Source: Paenibacillus_AR mesotrionivorans (lineage in GTDB: Bacteria; Bacillota; Bacilli; Paenibacillales; NBRC-103111). From it: a DNA stretch of 64,000 bases. Numbering within the stretch: the stretch's first letter is position 1; every line of letters begins with the position of its first letter. Location: assembly GCF_046098205.1 (NCBI RefSeq), contig NZ_JBJURJ010000008.1, positions 1 to 64,000 on the forward strand, read 5' to 3'. The notes beneath the pieces are model-generated. The model searched no databases. It was given only the letters and a program-made list of their open reading frames with translations, and was not told the origin of the DNA. The position numbers and the translations under genes were made by a program. Below are positions 17,665 through 26,583 of this stretch, in pieces.

Positions 17665-17698
17665 AAAAACAAAAAAAGCCGCCAATCCCTTGGCAGCT
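17665..17698 (-). terminator. Terminator of the GH31-GH78 operon
   Basis: On the minus strand a stem AGCTGCCAA/TTGGCGGCT with a GGGA loop is followed by seven T residues. It lies 22 bp past the GH78 stop. Confidence 0.85.
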
Positions 17699-17719
17699 TC
17701 GTTGTTACCCCTCCCGCTA

Positions 17720-19417
17720 TTACGCCCTTTGCACCGTTACACCCTCCGGCGCTTCAATCTCCGAATGCACCGTCCCGTCCGGCTGCTTCGTATGCTTCAC
17801 CTTCACAATCCCGTAAGGGGTGGGGAAGCTCCCCTCCACCCATTCCAGGTCGCCCAATTGGGGTGCAACCCGGATAGTCTTGCAGCCCGGCTCCACCGGA
17901 CGGATGCCCAGGACATATTCGGACAGCCAGGCTGTCGGGCCGGATGCCCAGCCATGACAGAGACTATGCCTGTACCCCTGGTAGCAATAACCGCCGTAGG
18001 CGCCATGCACATCCACCTTGCCCACCGGAGTCAGCTCATCGATCCGCGCCGCATTGTCCAGCCACGCTATATCGAAATCCTCCCAGAAGGTGGTGGCACC
18101 GAGAGACAGCATGCCGCCCCAATAAGACCGGATGCTGTCCAGGCTGCCCCGGATATCTCCGGCTTCGCCGCGGGCCTTCAGAATATAGTACCCATAGAAG
18201 GTGGAATACCCCTTGGGCGATTCCGGTGCAATCACCTCTTCATTGGTTGCGGCAGGGTCAAGCAAACCAACCAATGCTAATAAGGATGCCGCCTGCCTGC
18301 TCCTATTGTGATCCGGCGTCACCGTGCGCAGCTTGGCTTCACTACGGCGGCACAAATCTGCTGTTTCCTGCTTGTCCATCCACCCGCACAGCTTCACTCC
18401 AGCCTCCATACACCAAACAAATAATGCATGAGCGCCCGCCCGCACTCCTTCGGGGTTGGTGGAGGAAGGCCAATCCAGGAACGGGTTGGGGATATCTACC
18501 GTCCCGTCCTCCCGGATGCAACCGGCCAGTTGGCGCAATAGTCCGGTCATATACTCCCGCTGCTCCAGCAAGTAGCCTAAATCCCCGTTATGCATGTACC
18601 AGTCATGGTGCACCAGAATCCACCAGATGGAGTAGGTGGGGAAGGTGGTCATCCAGCCCGGCAGAGGGCTTTCATTGCGGATAAAATCCAGGCTCCGCGG
18701 CACCACCTCATGATAACCAAATACCGCTTGCAGCGTCGAGGTTTCCGGGTGCATATCTCCTGTCCACACCAGCCTGTCCCGCTTGATCCCGTCCCACAGA
18801 TAGTCCTGCATGTTCAAATGAACCGTATAGGCTCCAGTGTCCCATATTCGGTTCAATAACTCATCATTGCAGCGGAAGCTGCCTTTATACTCCGCATCAT
18901 GCATCACAGCAACAGCACGAACACTGAGCACCTGCACAAAATGTCCCTCATCCAAAAAGTCGATGCGCACAAACCGGAAGCCGCTGTTCCCGATCTCTTC
19001 CGCACCCATGAAGCTGACCTCGAACATCCCGTCCCGCACTGCATGGTTATTGGTGGCATTGGCCTCTCCGCCCAGTTCACTCATTGCTTCCATGGCGGAT
19101 TCCCCGAAACGGACACGGAACCTTGCTGTCCTTCGGGTTTTATTATCGCCACCTACGATACAGATCTGTACACCGCCATGAAGCTCCGTACCAAAATCCA
19201 GCAGGAATCCCGGTGCGCTGCCCTTGTGGCTCATGATACAGGTCTGGTCCATAGCGGCGCTGAGCAAGGATTGACCGTCGCGCCCGGCAAACAGCAGCTC
19301 AGAGCGTTCCAGTACCGCACCTGGCTCCTCGGATTGCCAAACCATTCGCACGGGATTTACATAATAACGGGTTCGCGGTTCCTCTTGAATCTTGAGATGT
19401 TGCCATGAAGGAATCAT
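17720..19417 (-). CDS. Alpha-L-rhamnosidase-like glycosidase (GH78)
   Basis: An N-terminal beta domain is followed by an (alpha/alpha)6 barrel with GH78 landmarks: DYLWDGIKRDRLVWTGDMHP (acidic active-site motif, near residue 215), and GYRHSLCHGWASGPTAWLSE before the C-terminal beta domain. The start is ATG at 19417 behind CAGGAG, giving 565 residues, compact for the family. There is no signal peptide, so it acts on imported rhamnosides such as rhamnogalacturonan fragments or flavonoid glycosides. It lies 112 bp behind the GH31 gene, on the same strand, with a shared terminator. Confidence 0.85.
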   Translation of the reverse strand: MIPSWQHLKIQEEPRTRYYVNPVRMVWQSEEPGAVLERSELLFAGRDGQSLLSAAMDQTCIMSHKGSAPGFLLDFGTELHGGVQICIVGGDNKTRRTARFRVRFGESAMEAMSELGGEANATNNHAVRDGMFEVSFMGAEEIGNSGFRFVRIDFLDEGHFVQVLSVRAVAVMHDAEYKGSFRCNDELLNRIWDTGAYTVHLNMQDYLWDGIKRDRLVWTGDMHPETSTLQAVFGYHEVVPRSLDFIRNESPLPGWMTTFPTYSIWWILVHHDWYMHNGDLGYLLEQREYMTGLLRQLAGCIREDGTVDIPNPFLDWPSSTNPEGVRAGAHALFVWCMEAGVKLCGWMDKQETADLCRRSEAKLRTVTPDHNRSRQAASLLALVGLLDPAATNEEVIAPESPKGYSTFYGYYILKARGEAGDIRGSLDSIRSYWGGMLSLGATTFWEDFDIAWLDNAARIDELTPVGKVDVHGAYGGYCYQGYRHSLCHGWASGPTAWLSEYVLGIRPVEPGCKTIRVAPQLGDLEWVEGSFPTPYGIVKVKHTKQPDGTVHSEIEAPEGVTVQRA

Positions 19418-19529
19418 AGGTTTACTCCTGTCTCCATTAAATTCCAATTTCACACAATATGCAGCTTTACTCCAGATTGTACAAATCTGGGGCATGTTAC
19501 GTAAACACCTTTTTTAAGCGGGCAGTTTC

Positions 19530-21065
19530 TTATGTGCGTCTCCTGTACCAGGGTAGTCTCCTCAATGGAACTTCAATCTGTTGTACTCCCGGCCCCTCCA
19601 CTACACTTCCGTCGTCGCCCTCCCATCTGCCTGTGGGAAATTGTACCGTCCTGCTCCTCATTTCCTTGACCAGTACAGGCGCCACCAGCACTTCGTCGCC
19701 CAGCATAAACTGGTCCACCACCTTCTCCATCCCCTCTCCAGGGAACACAAAAGCCATATGCCGCAGGATCGGTTCCCCGGTTACAGCGGATTGCTTTGCC
19801 AGCTCCAGAATTTCTTGCCCGAACCGGGCGTGAAGCTGTGCCGCCTCCACACAATATTGCTCATGCTCCTGATCCAGAACCCGCCACGGAGCAGCAGAAA
19901 ATTGCATCATCGGGAACAACGCCGAGCATTGGGCGGAACGCACAACCAGCTCCTGGTCCAGCTTGGCTCCGGTGAAGCTGGAGATTTCCCCTCCCCCGAT
20001 CATATCCGGACAGGTGTAGGCATATCCAAGCAAACCCTGGGCCAAGCCATCCGGAAGCACCGCTCCCAGCCCGTTGACCTGCCAATCATGGCGCTTGTCC
20101 TTCAGACGCTGGGCTAAGGACTGCCCCGCCAGCTTCCAGCAGGCCCGGTACTCGTTCAATTTGTACTTCAGCCCAACTCGTGCCCATGCTTCACTTTGCC
20201 CGCTGGGGGTTGTTCCTTCCACATAAGTCTGATCCCCGGGAGCATAGAACTCCACATCTCCGGCATCCAGCTTGAAGCCATCTACACCATATTCATCCCG
20301 CAAAGCGTCCAGTTGTTCGTGAATCCACCGGACGGCATCGGGATTCGTGCCATCCAGCACAGCACTGTACCCGTTCCACCATTTGCGCAAGGCGGTTTTA
20401 CCCTCCTTATCCTTCAACAGAACGCCGGACGGCTCCAGTTGGCGGAACACTTGTGAATCCGGGCTGATGAACGGGCATACCCACAGCATCACTTGAAAGC
20501 CCATGGCATGAAGCTCATCCGTCATTCCCTTGGGATCGGGAAACCGTCCTGAATGGAAAACCCAGGTTCCATACGGCCCGTGCCAGTTATCGTCAATCAT
20601 AAGCACACCCGGGGGCATGCCATGAGCCAGCACATTCCTCGCATATTCCAGCACCTTCTCCTGGGTAGGCTCGTATTGCAGCTCAATCCACAAATTATAC
20701 TGCGGTGCAGTGAACAGCAGTTCCTCCGGGATGGTCTGTGCAGGAGGGAAAAAAGTCTCGGAGACATGCCGATACACTCCCCGCAGAGTTTCATATCCCT
20801 CTCCCGTCAGCAGCTCTTGTCCCTTATCTCCGTTAACCAGCAGCGTACCTCCCTTAAATTGAAACGCAAACGGCTCCGCACTCCATACGTATCTTCCTTT
20901 GCTGGAGATCAGCAAGGGGCTTGCCTGGTTTCCTCCATGGTTGATGTTCAAATCCGCTTGGAACAATGCGTCAGCACCGTAGGGCATATGGCACCCGTCC
21001 GCCGCACGGCCTCCCCACCAGAACTCATCAGGCATTATTTTTAACATCAACTCGCTCTGTTCCAT
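19530..21065 (-). CDS. Compact GH31 alpha-glycosidase
   Basis: A GH31 TIM barrel: the GVLMIDDNWHGPYGTWVF strand, a nucleophile aspartate in VDGFKLDAGD, and an acid/base aspartate in CPDMIGGGE. The C-terminal strand LGDEVLVAPVLVKEMRSRTV is the usual proximal beta domain. At 511 residues it lacks the large N-terminal domain of classic members, and there is no signal peptide. The start ATG is preceded by AAGGAGTG. The specificity (xylose, galactose, glucose or sulfoquinovose) cannot be read from the sequence. A regulator of the AraC family is divergently encoded, and GH78 follows. Confidence 0.85.
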   Translation of the reverse strand: MEQSELMLKIMPDEFWWGGRAADGCHMPYGADALFQADLNINHGGNQASPLLISSKGRYVWSAEPFAFQFKGGTLLVNGDKGQELLTGEGYETLRGVYRHVSETFFPPAQTIPEELLFTAPQYNLWIELQYEPTQEKVLEYARNVLAHGMPPGVLMIDDNWHGPYGTWVFHSGRFPDPKGMTDELHAMGFQVMLWVCPFISPDSQVFRQLEPSGVLLKDKEGKTALRKWWNGYSAVLDGTNPDAVRWIHEQLDALRDEYGVDGFKLDAGDVEFYAPGDQTYVEGTTPSGQSEAWARVGLKYKLNEYRACWKLAGQSLAQRLKDKRHDWQVNGLGAVLPDGLAQGLLGYAYTCPDMIGGGEISSFTGAKLDQELVVRSAQCSALFPMMQFSAAPWRVLDQEHEQYCVEAAQLHARFGQEILELAKQSAVTGEPILRHMAFVFPGEGMEKVVDQFMLGDEVLVAPVLVKEMRSRTVQFPTGRWEGDDGSVVEGPGVQQIEVPLRRLPWYRRRT

Positions 21066-21114
21066 CCTAAGATCACTCCTTCATATACACCGATCTTACC
21101 CCTGCGCAAAAGGG

Positions 21115-21143
21115 ATGACAATCTTAAAGATGTGATCTATACT
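21115..21143 (+). promoter_or_regulatory. Sigma-A-type promoter of the AraC-family gene
   Basis: ATGACA at 21115-21120 and TATACT at 21138-21143 are separated by 17 bp, a near-consensus pair, 38 bp before the regulator's start codon. The 116-bp divergent space must also hold the promoter of the GH31-GH78 operon. Confidence 0.65.
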
Positions 21144-21181
21144 ATAACAAAATTGACTTTTTCGATTATGGAGGTCATCTT

Positions 21182-22051
21182 ATGCTTGAGCCTTCCTCTT
21201 ATGCATTCCGGAATGAAGATAAATCAATATTGACTATTGACTCTATTGGCTGGCAGATGATCTCCAGCACGGAATACAGCTTCCGCGGTGAAGAAAGGCC
21301 GGATTGCGGGCATGTGATTTTCCAATATACCCTAAGTGGCCAAGGTTTTATTGAATATGAGAACCAAGTCCATGATTTACCGAAGGAAACGGGGTTTTTG
21401 GTAAAGGTGCCCAGCCAACACCGGTATTATTACAACGGACAGAAGGAGCCCTGGGAGATTATCTGGCTGAATTTGCGGGGGGATGAAGCCAATCGAATCT
21501 GGGATTATGTCATAGGATTGGACGTTCCCATCCTGAGGCAGGACTCCGACTCTCCCTTAATTCAAGGCTTCTGGAGACTTATGGAGAAGATAGCGGTGGA
21601 AAAGATAACCGATAAATACACATTGTCCGCTCTTGCTTATGAATGGATGCTGCTTCTGGTGCGGACATGCAGGGAGCAAAGCAAGGAGATCAGCGTTACC
21701 TCCAGCACGATTATTGAGAAGGCAAAGAAATTTATGAGAGAACACTATCCTTCCGAGCTGACATTGGACATTCTCTCGGAGCATTGCGGCATTAACAAGC
21801 ATCACTTATGCCGCCTCTTCCAGAAGGCGGAGCAAACCTCACCGCTGGCCTACCTGAGAGACAGGCGGATGGAAGCAGCCATCGCCCTGCTTCGGACAAC
21901 AGACACCCCCATCCATGAGATTGGCCGGCTATGCGGCTTTGACAGTCCCAGCTACTTCGGCAAGATATTCCGGGAATACATGTCCATGACCCCCAAGGAG
22001 TACAGGATGAAAATCCTGGAATTCCCTTACAGCGCCATTTATTATGAGTAA
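21182..22051 (+). CDS. AraC-family regulator of the GH31-GH78 operon
   Basis: The N-terminal cupin-like sensing domain (residues 1-150) is followed by a double helix-turn-helix: LTLDILSEHCGINKHHLCRL and IHEIGRLCGFDSPSYFGKIF, the latter in the conserved AraC position. It is 289 residues with ATG at 21182 behind GGAGG. It is divergent from the GH31 gene across 116 bp, so it probably activates those two glycosidase genes in response to their sugar. Confidence 0.88.
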   Translation: MLEPSSYAFRNEDKSILTIDSIGWQMISSTEYSFRGEERPDCGHVIFQYTLSGQGFIEYENQVHDLPKETGFLVKVPSQHRYYYNGQKEPWEIIWLNLRGDEANRIWDYVIGLDVPILRQDSDSPLIQGFWRLMEKIAVEKITDKYTLSALAYEWMLLLVRTCREQSKEISVTSSTIIEKAKKFMREHYPSELTLDILSEHCGINKHHLCRLFQKAEQTSPLAYLRDRRMEAAIALLRTTDTPIHEIGRLCGFDSPSYFGKIFREYMSMTPKEYRMKILEFPYSAIYYE

Positions 22052-22056
22052 CCCGT

Positions 22057-22557
22057 TCAAAACATCATCGGATCCTTCAGCTTCGCCCATTGGATATAAG
22101 GCTCCCCATTATCGCCGATGGCAATAGTGCCTACCTTCACCTCGGTACCGGCAGGATCTTGGAAGTAATCCTCCAGCATCAACCGGTTAATCGTGGACAT
22201 ATGCAGTTGGGCCAGCTCCTCATGCTTGATCCAGAACAGTTCTCCTTCGTCGGATGGAGTGCAATCCTTCCGGTCTGTCTGACCGAAGTAGATATATTGC
22301 TGACGGATCTCATCATCCTTCAAACGCAGGAGAATGTAGCGCAAGGAAAACTCCTTGATCTCCTGCTGAGCGATCCCGGATTCTTCATATATCTCTCTCA
22401 AAGCAGCAGTCTTCGGGTCATTGATTTCCTCCGGCTCTATATGGCCGCCAACACCGCTCCAAAACTTGAAATTAAAAACCCGGCTGGAGCTGCGTTTTAT
22501 CATCAGCACCTCGTTTTCGTGAAACAGATACGCTGTGGTCATTTGCCGTACATGCAT
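22057..22557 (-). CDS. NUDIX hydrolase
   Basis: The Nudix box runs from GGHIEPEE to AALREIYEESGI, with all acidic residues in place (GX5EX7REUXEEXGU). It is 166 residues. The family hydrolyses a nucleoside diphosphate linked to another group; the substrate is unknown. The start ATG is preceded by AAAGGAG. It is the last gene of a five-gene minus-strand operon and converges with the AraC gene, the two stops being only about 5 bp apart. Confidence 0.9.
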   Translation of the reverse strand: MHVRQMTTAYLFHENEVLMIKRSSSRVFNFKFWSGVGGHIEPEEINDPKTAALREIYEESGIAQQEIKEFSLRYILLRLKDDEIRQQYIYFGQTDRKDCTPSDEGELFWIKHEELAQLHMSTINRLMLEDYFQDPAGTEVKVGTIAIGDNGEPYIQWAKLKDPMMF

Positions 22558-22569
22558 GAGCTGGCTCCT

Positions 22570-23091
22570 TTACCTATTTGCATCCGATTCCTTTATCCGT
22601 TGAAGGAACCGCTTTGTGTCTTTTGGCGACTTCAGAATGATAATGTGCTTGTCCGGGTGTTTCGCTAGCTGCTGCATGATGCCGGGTATTCTGGTTTTCC
22701 TGAAGCTCCACACCCATTTCAAAAACTGGAGATCCAGGGATTCCGGACAATCCAGGTTCATATCAGGCCTCGTTTTGCCGTGATACATGACCCGCCTTTT
22801 TAGGACCCGGTAAACCGTTATCCATCGTGAATAGTCCAAGAGAATAACCGTGTCCGCCCGCTTCACCCGGATATCCAAGGTCCTGCTGTAATTCCCGTCA
22901 AGGATCCAAGCTTCTTTTTGCACAAGCTCCTCCAAAAAAGCATCCCATTCCTTATTCGGAGTTGGTGTCCAACCGGGCTTCCAATAATAGGCGTCCAGAT
23001 GGTATAACGGGAGCTTGAACTCCTTCTCCAGCTGCTGGGCCAATGTGGATTTGCCTGAACCACCAGACCCAATGATCAAAATCCGCTGCAT
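22570..23091 (-). CDS. Small P-loop kinase-like protein (topology-modulation/FlaR type)
   Basis: A Walker A motif, IIGSGGSGKSTLAQQL, begins at residue 5. It is followed by the family motif LYHLDAYYWKPGW, then WILDGNYS and ADTVILLDYSR as the Walker B-like strand. These features define the adenylate-kinase-like proteins annotated as DNA topology modulation protein, whose real substrate is unclear. The start is ATG at 23091 with AGGAG in front, giving 173 residues. It sits between the lipoprotein and NUDIX genes in the operon. Confidence 0.82.
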   Translation of the reverse strand: MQRILIIGSGGSGKSTLAQQLEKEFKLPLYHLDAYYWKPGWTPTPNKEWDAFLEELVQKEAWILDGNYSRTLDIRVKRADTVILLDYSRWITVYRVLKRRVMYHGKTRPDMNLDCPESLDLQFLKWVWSFRKTRIPGIMQQLAKHPDKHIIILKSPKDTKRFLQRIKESDANR

Positions 23092-23125
23092 GAACTCATC
23101 TCCTGACGGCCATAAGCATGAACTC

Positions 23126-23536
23126 CTACGGAACGTAAATTTCAACAATGGCCAAACATTCGGTACCGTCAGTTTTCACACGGAATGGTTTGGAGGCATA
23201 ATCTGCGAAATGCTCCCGGAAAAACGATTCATCTACTTTTTTATACTTGGTTGTAAATTCCTCAAATTCAATCACATAGATTTCCAGTTCCCTGGAGGGA
23301 GCGTATTCCACAAATTGCGGATCCACATACTTTTTAACATACAGAATAGCTTTATCGTCATAATCAAAAACTGCCTCCTGAAAGCCTATCTTTTCTGCGG
23401 CAAGCTGCACATACCCTGTTCGTGTATCCGGAAACTTCCCTTCGATCTCCTCTTGGCTGAACAGCTGGCCGCCGCTCTCACACGCTGTGCCCAGCAAGAG
23501 AATGAATAAACTAATTAAGACCCCCAACTGCTTCAT
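23126..23536 (-). CDS. Lipoprotein of unknown function
   Basis: A lipoprotein signal peptide with lipobox LLGTAC ends at residue 19 (counted from MKQLGVL), followed by a polar domain of about 115 residues not recognised as any family. The start is ATG at 23536 behind GAAGGGAG; the gene overlaps the 3' end of the upstream acetyltransferase by 26 bp, so the two are coupled. It should be attached to the outer face of the membrane. Confidence 0.75.
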   Translation of the reverse strand: MKQLGVLISLFILLLGTACESGGQLFSQEEIEGKFPDTRTGYVQLAAEKIGFQEAVFDYDDKAILYVKKYVDPQFVEYAPSRELEIYVIEFEEFTTKYKKVDESFFREHFADYASKPFRVKTDGTECLAIVEIYVP

Positions 23537-24083
23537 CGCTCGCTCCCTTCCACTCATCCCGCAGTAAACCGTAAACAACATGATCATAATACTCGTCATG
23601 GTAATAGCTGACGCTTCTTAAGATTCCTTCTTCTCGAAATCCGAGTTTCAAAGGAATGGCTCTGCTCCTGTTGTTGTCCGTTCTCGCTCTTATTTCGATT
23701 TTATTCAACCCCATGACTTCGAATCCGTGATGGATCAGAGCCCGACAGCAGGAAGTCATAATTCCTTTTCCTTCATAATCGGAGACCAACCAATATCCAA
23801 TGGAAGATAGTTTGGTGTTCCAATTCACATCATGAAAGCTAATATTGCCGATATACCTGTCTTCATAAAAAATCCCGGCAGAAAAACCATTGTTCTTTGC
23901 ATATCTGTGGAGTTCGGCTTCAATGAATTTTCGGATGGCCCCGGAATCTGTTGTAAGCTTTACCCAGGGAAACCATCGTTCAAGATGGCTCCTGTTTCTG
24001 TCCACACATTCATAAACCTCATCTGCATGACAATAATGGAGAAGGCGCAAATCCAACTGCCCATTGATTTGGTGTTTGAACAT
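23511..24083 (-). CDS. GNAT N-acetyltransferase (RimJ/RimL type)
   Basis: RimL-like order: LRLLHYCHADEVYECV at the N-terminus, ISFHDVNWNTKLSSIGYWL, the acetyl-CoA loop DYEGKGIMTSCCRALIHHGF, then NKIEIRARTDNNRSRAIPLKLGF. It is 190 residues. The ATG at 24083 has GAAGGGAG just inside the end of the sugar kinase gene, two bases away. The substrate is probably a protein N-terminus or a small amine. Confidence 0.85.
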   Translation of the reverse strand: MFKHQINGQLDLRLLHYCHADEVYECVDRNRSHLERWFPWVKLTTDSGAIRKFIEAELHRYAKNNGFSAGIFYEDRYIGNISFHDVNWNTKLSSIGYWLVSDYEGKGIMTSCCRALIHHGFEVMGLNKIEIRARTDNNRSRAIPLKLGFREEGILRSVSYYHDEYYDHVVYGLLRDEWKGASDEAVGGLN

Positions 24084-24085
24084 AT

Positions 24086-25072
24086 CTACACTCCCTTCGC
24101 ATTCGGATGAAGCAGGAGATTGCTCCTTATCTCCGGTCCGATGGGGATGGAGAGCTGCTTGTACGCCAACAAAACCGCTCCTGCTACCGGGGAAAAAACG
24201 GGCTGAACGATGGAATACGTTTTGTTTTTTCCGGAATTCAATATGGAATGAAGCTGCTGCCGGAAATACCCGCAGTTGGCCACACTTCCAATGAAGGAAA
24301 CCTTCACCTCCGGTTGGCTAAAGTACAAGCCCAGCATTTCGATTCCCACTATAATTTCATGGATGGCTCGGTCACAAACCGCTTGAGCCAAAGGACTGCC
24401 CGCTTCAGCAGCTCTAGTGATGACAGGCGCCAGATCACCAAACACCCGGTTCCGCTCCCGGCGGTCTTCCACAAACCCGCGGCGGGCAAGCCCGGATAAT
24501 TCCCCGACGGTGGATACCTTCCAATAAGCAAGAATATCCTCTACCAGACGCTGGTCTCCTCCACTGCTGTTACCCGCTAACAGCTCATAAACAGCGTTAT
24601 ACGCCAGAAACCGGGCAGCACTAGTCGCATAATGATGAAGATCATAGTTGCGGACCTGTTGACCATCCTCGGTAGCTGCGTAAATAATAGATCCGGTTCC
24701 GGCTATGACAATCATGCCCGGTTCTGTGCCCAATGCTCCGCTATGCGCCACCACCGCATCATTCACATGTTTCTTCGGGCAATCCAGACCCTCCACCTCT
24801 GTCAGGGGAAGCACCCAATCCAGATCCGCCTCCGCATCAAACCCTGCAATACCCGCGGTCAGCATGGCTGCTTGCGCCACATCTTTTTCCGCCAGATCAA
24901 GTGCCCTCTTGATTGCCTGCTGCACATTCCGGCTTGCATTCACGTCCTTATGTACGGATGAGGCGCCATTCTCTATGTAGGAAAGCACCCTTCCGTCCAA
25001 ATCCGCCACCATCACCCGTGTCTGTGTACCGCCTCCGTCAATCCCAATGACAACCTTATCCCGTGTCTCCAT
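24086..25072 (-). CDS. BadF/BadG-type ATPase, probable amino-sugar kinase
   Basis: An ASKHA-fold kinase: phosphate-1 loop IGIDGGGTQTRVMVADL, connect/phosphate-2 region VIAGTGSIIYA, and adenosine region IGSVANCGYF. It is 328 residues, the size of N-acetylglucosamine kinase-like proteins of the BadF/BadG/BcrA/BcrD family. The start ATG is preceded by GGGGGAGG. It is the first gene of an operon with an acetyltransferase, a lipoprotein, a P-loop protein and NUDIX. Phosphorylation of N-acetylglucosamine released during wall turnover is likely but not proved. Confidence 0.8.
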   Translation of the reverse strand: METRDKVVIGIDGGGTQTRVMVADLDGRVLSYIENGASSVHKDVNASRNVQQAIKRALDLAEKDVAQAAMLTAGIAGFDAEADLDWVLPLTEVEGLDCPKKHVNDAVVAHSGALGTEPGMIVIAGTGSIIYAATEDGQQVRNYDLHHYATSAARFLAYNAVYELLAGNSSGGDQRLVEDILAYWKVSTVGELSGLARRGFVEDRRERNRVFGDLAPVITRAAEAGSPLAQAVCDRAIHEIIVGIEMLGLYFSQPEVKVSFIGSVANCGYFRQQLHSILNSGKNKTYSIVQPVFSPVAGAVLLAYKQLSIPIGPEIRSNLLLHPNAKGV

Positions 25073-25116
25073 CGTTGCCCGCGCCTCCCCCAGTCATCTC
25101 CGGCTCTTCTATGACA

Positions 25117-25575
25117 CTATTCCGTGAGGCTTTTCACTATGATCTGCTTCATGTGATGCAGCAGGTGGTTGACATAATCTTCAATCAGCCAACCTAACGT
25201 GATGGTAATTTCGTCATCCAATATGACAGGTTTGGCGAGGTCCTCAGCACTTCCATTTTTCAATACATACAGCAGCTGTCTATTCAAAAGGGTCCACAGC
25301 ATGATCATTTCCCGATATGTATAATTGGTTGAATAGCCGTGCAGCGCAACCCATTGATTTTGTTGATACTTTTCGATCCGGACGGGATCGGAGGCCAGCT
25401 TAATTTTCACAAACCGCATATGATTATTCGTAGCGGAATCACAGAGATGGCCGAGAATTTCCTGCTTGGACCAGCTCTCCTGGTTTGTTTTCTGAAGCGC
25501 TTCCTCTTCCGCATTTTCTTCTAAGCAGGATGGAATAGTTAGAATCAGGTGTTCCAGTTTTTGCACGACACTCAT
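25117..25575 (-). CDS. DinB-like protein
   Basis: A four-helix DinB_2-type protein with histidines at the metal-binding positions: EILGHLCDSATNNHMRF and, near the C-terminus, VNHLLHHMKQI. The start is ATG at 25575, behind AAAGGAGG, giving 152 residues. It is separate in sequence from the DinB protein at 3.0-3.5 kb. Its function is unknown; the fold is linked to metal-dependent transfer or hydrolysis reactions. Confidence 0.8.
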   Translation of the reverse strand: MSVVQKLEHLILTIPSCLEENAEEEALQKTNQESWSKQEILGHLCDSATNNHMRFVKIKLASDPVRIEKYQQNQWVALHGYSTNYTYREMIMLWTLLNRQLLYVLKNGSAEDLAKPVILDDEITITLGWLIEDYVNHLLHHMKQIIVKSLTE

Positions 25576-25671
25576 TTCGATTCCTCCTTTATTCTTCATA
25601 CGGATTGCCCCCAAAAGGCGTAAAACAGTTCAGCCCAATGCTCCTTTGGGGGCATCCGCCTGGTACGGCAT

Positions 25672-26310
25672 TTACTTCCCGGGGTCTATCCGGAGAATGG
25701 AGCTGATCTGGTTGAACAATGCGGGTGTAATCCCTTCTGTTAGACCAAATTTGCGGGCAGTAGCGGGTGTAACCTGCAAAAAAGACTCTACAAAAATCTC
25801 TTCCCCCACTTTCAGACGGAGGCTCTGTGTGACAGCTCCGCGGCTCAGCTGCAACGGGTATTTGATCAGTCCCAAAGCCACAGTACCAATAGCGGAAACA
25901 AATATTTCATTGTCGCTGATTGGAGTAAACACCGGCTGACCATCTGGCGGAGCTTCGATCACTGTATTTCCGATACGGACCGCTATGTTTGTACGTGAAA
26001 CCGGTTTGGCCACGAAGGTCATACTCCGGTCGGCCGTGTTATACCGGAGGCGATACCTCCGTTTGTTGATCAGACCCAATGTCCGGGCCGTTGCCCTGCC
26101 TACCGAGATCATATTGTCGATACATTCGGAAGCGTCATTGTTACCAAGAATTACGGTTGCTCTTGCATTGCCTTTTCTCAAAATGGTTCTGCCAGCGGGA
26201 ATCTCTACTCCAAAGGAAGGTAAGGGAGAACCTCCGCAATTGCCTAGCAGCTCTGCTTCTTTCCCCAAATCCTTATCAATTACAGCATCGAAGATTGCAC
26301 GGTAAATCAT
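25672..26310 (-). CDS. Unknown protein with two YheC/D N-terminal-like repeats
   Basis: Not firmly recognised. About 212 residues with no signal or membrane segment. Two segments resemble each other and the small beta domain that precedes the ATP-grasp in YheC/YheD spore-coat-associated proteins: SVGRATARTLGLINKRRYRL near residue 70 and VTPATARKFGLTEGITPALF near 185. There is no ATP-grasp. The start is uncertain: ATG at 26310, or 26325. It is a lone gene with about 190 bp of AT-rich upstream DNA in which no clear promoter was seen. Confidence 0.6.
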   Translation of the reverse strand: MIYRAIFDAVIDKDLGKEAELLGNCGGSPLPSFGVEIPAGRTILRKGNARATVILGNNDASECIDNMISVGRATARTLGLINKRRYRLRYNTADRSMTFVAKPVSRTNIAVRIGNTVIEAPPDGQPVFTPISDNEIFVSAIGTVALGLIKYPLQLSRGAVTQSLRLKVGEEIFVESFLQVTPATARKFGLTEGITPALFNQISSILRIDPGK

Positions 26311-26513
26311 TGGAATGCGCCACATCCTTCACCGTTGTGAAATTAGGGCTCCCCTTTTGCTAAAAAGTGAAAGCTCATAATAGGGTATGTGACCATTCGT
26401 CTTCTTGCGCTCAATTTGCCGGTAAAGGGGAATCCGTTAGACGTAGAACACTCCTCAGTGTAAATGAAACGCTTCCTAAATTCTATATTTTCTCATAAAT
26501 TTCAAACTCCTAC

Positions 26514-26547
26514 AAAAAAAGAGCCTTCTTTGTCCAAAAGAAGGCTC
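26514..26547 (-). terminator. Terminator of the GH28-like gene
   Basis: A 10-bp perfect stem (26521-26530 with 26538-26547) is followed on the minus strand by seven T residues. It lies about 37 bp past the GH28-like stop. Confidence 0.88.
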
Positions 26548-26583
26548 CTCCTTATGAAATTTGGGCTGGTGCAATGTGGCCGC

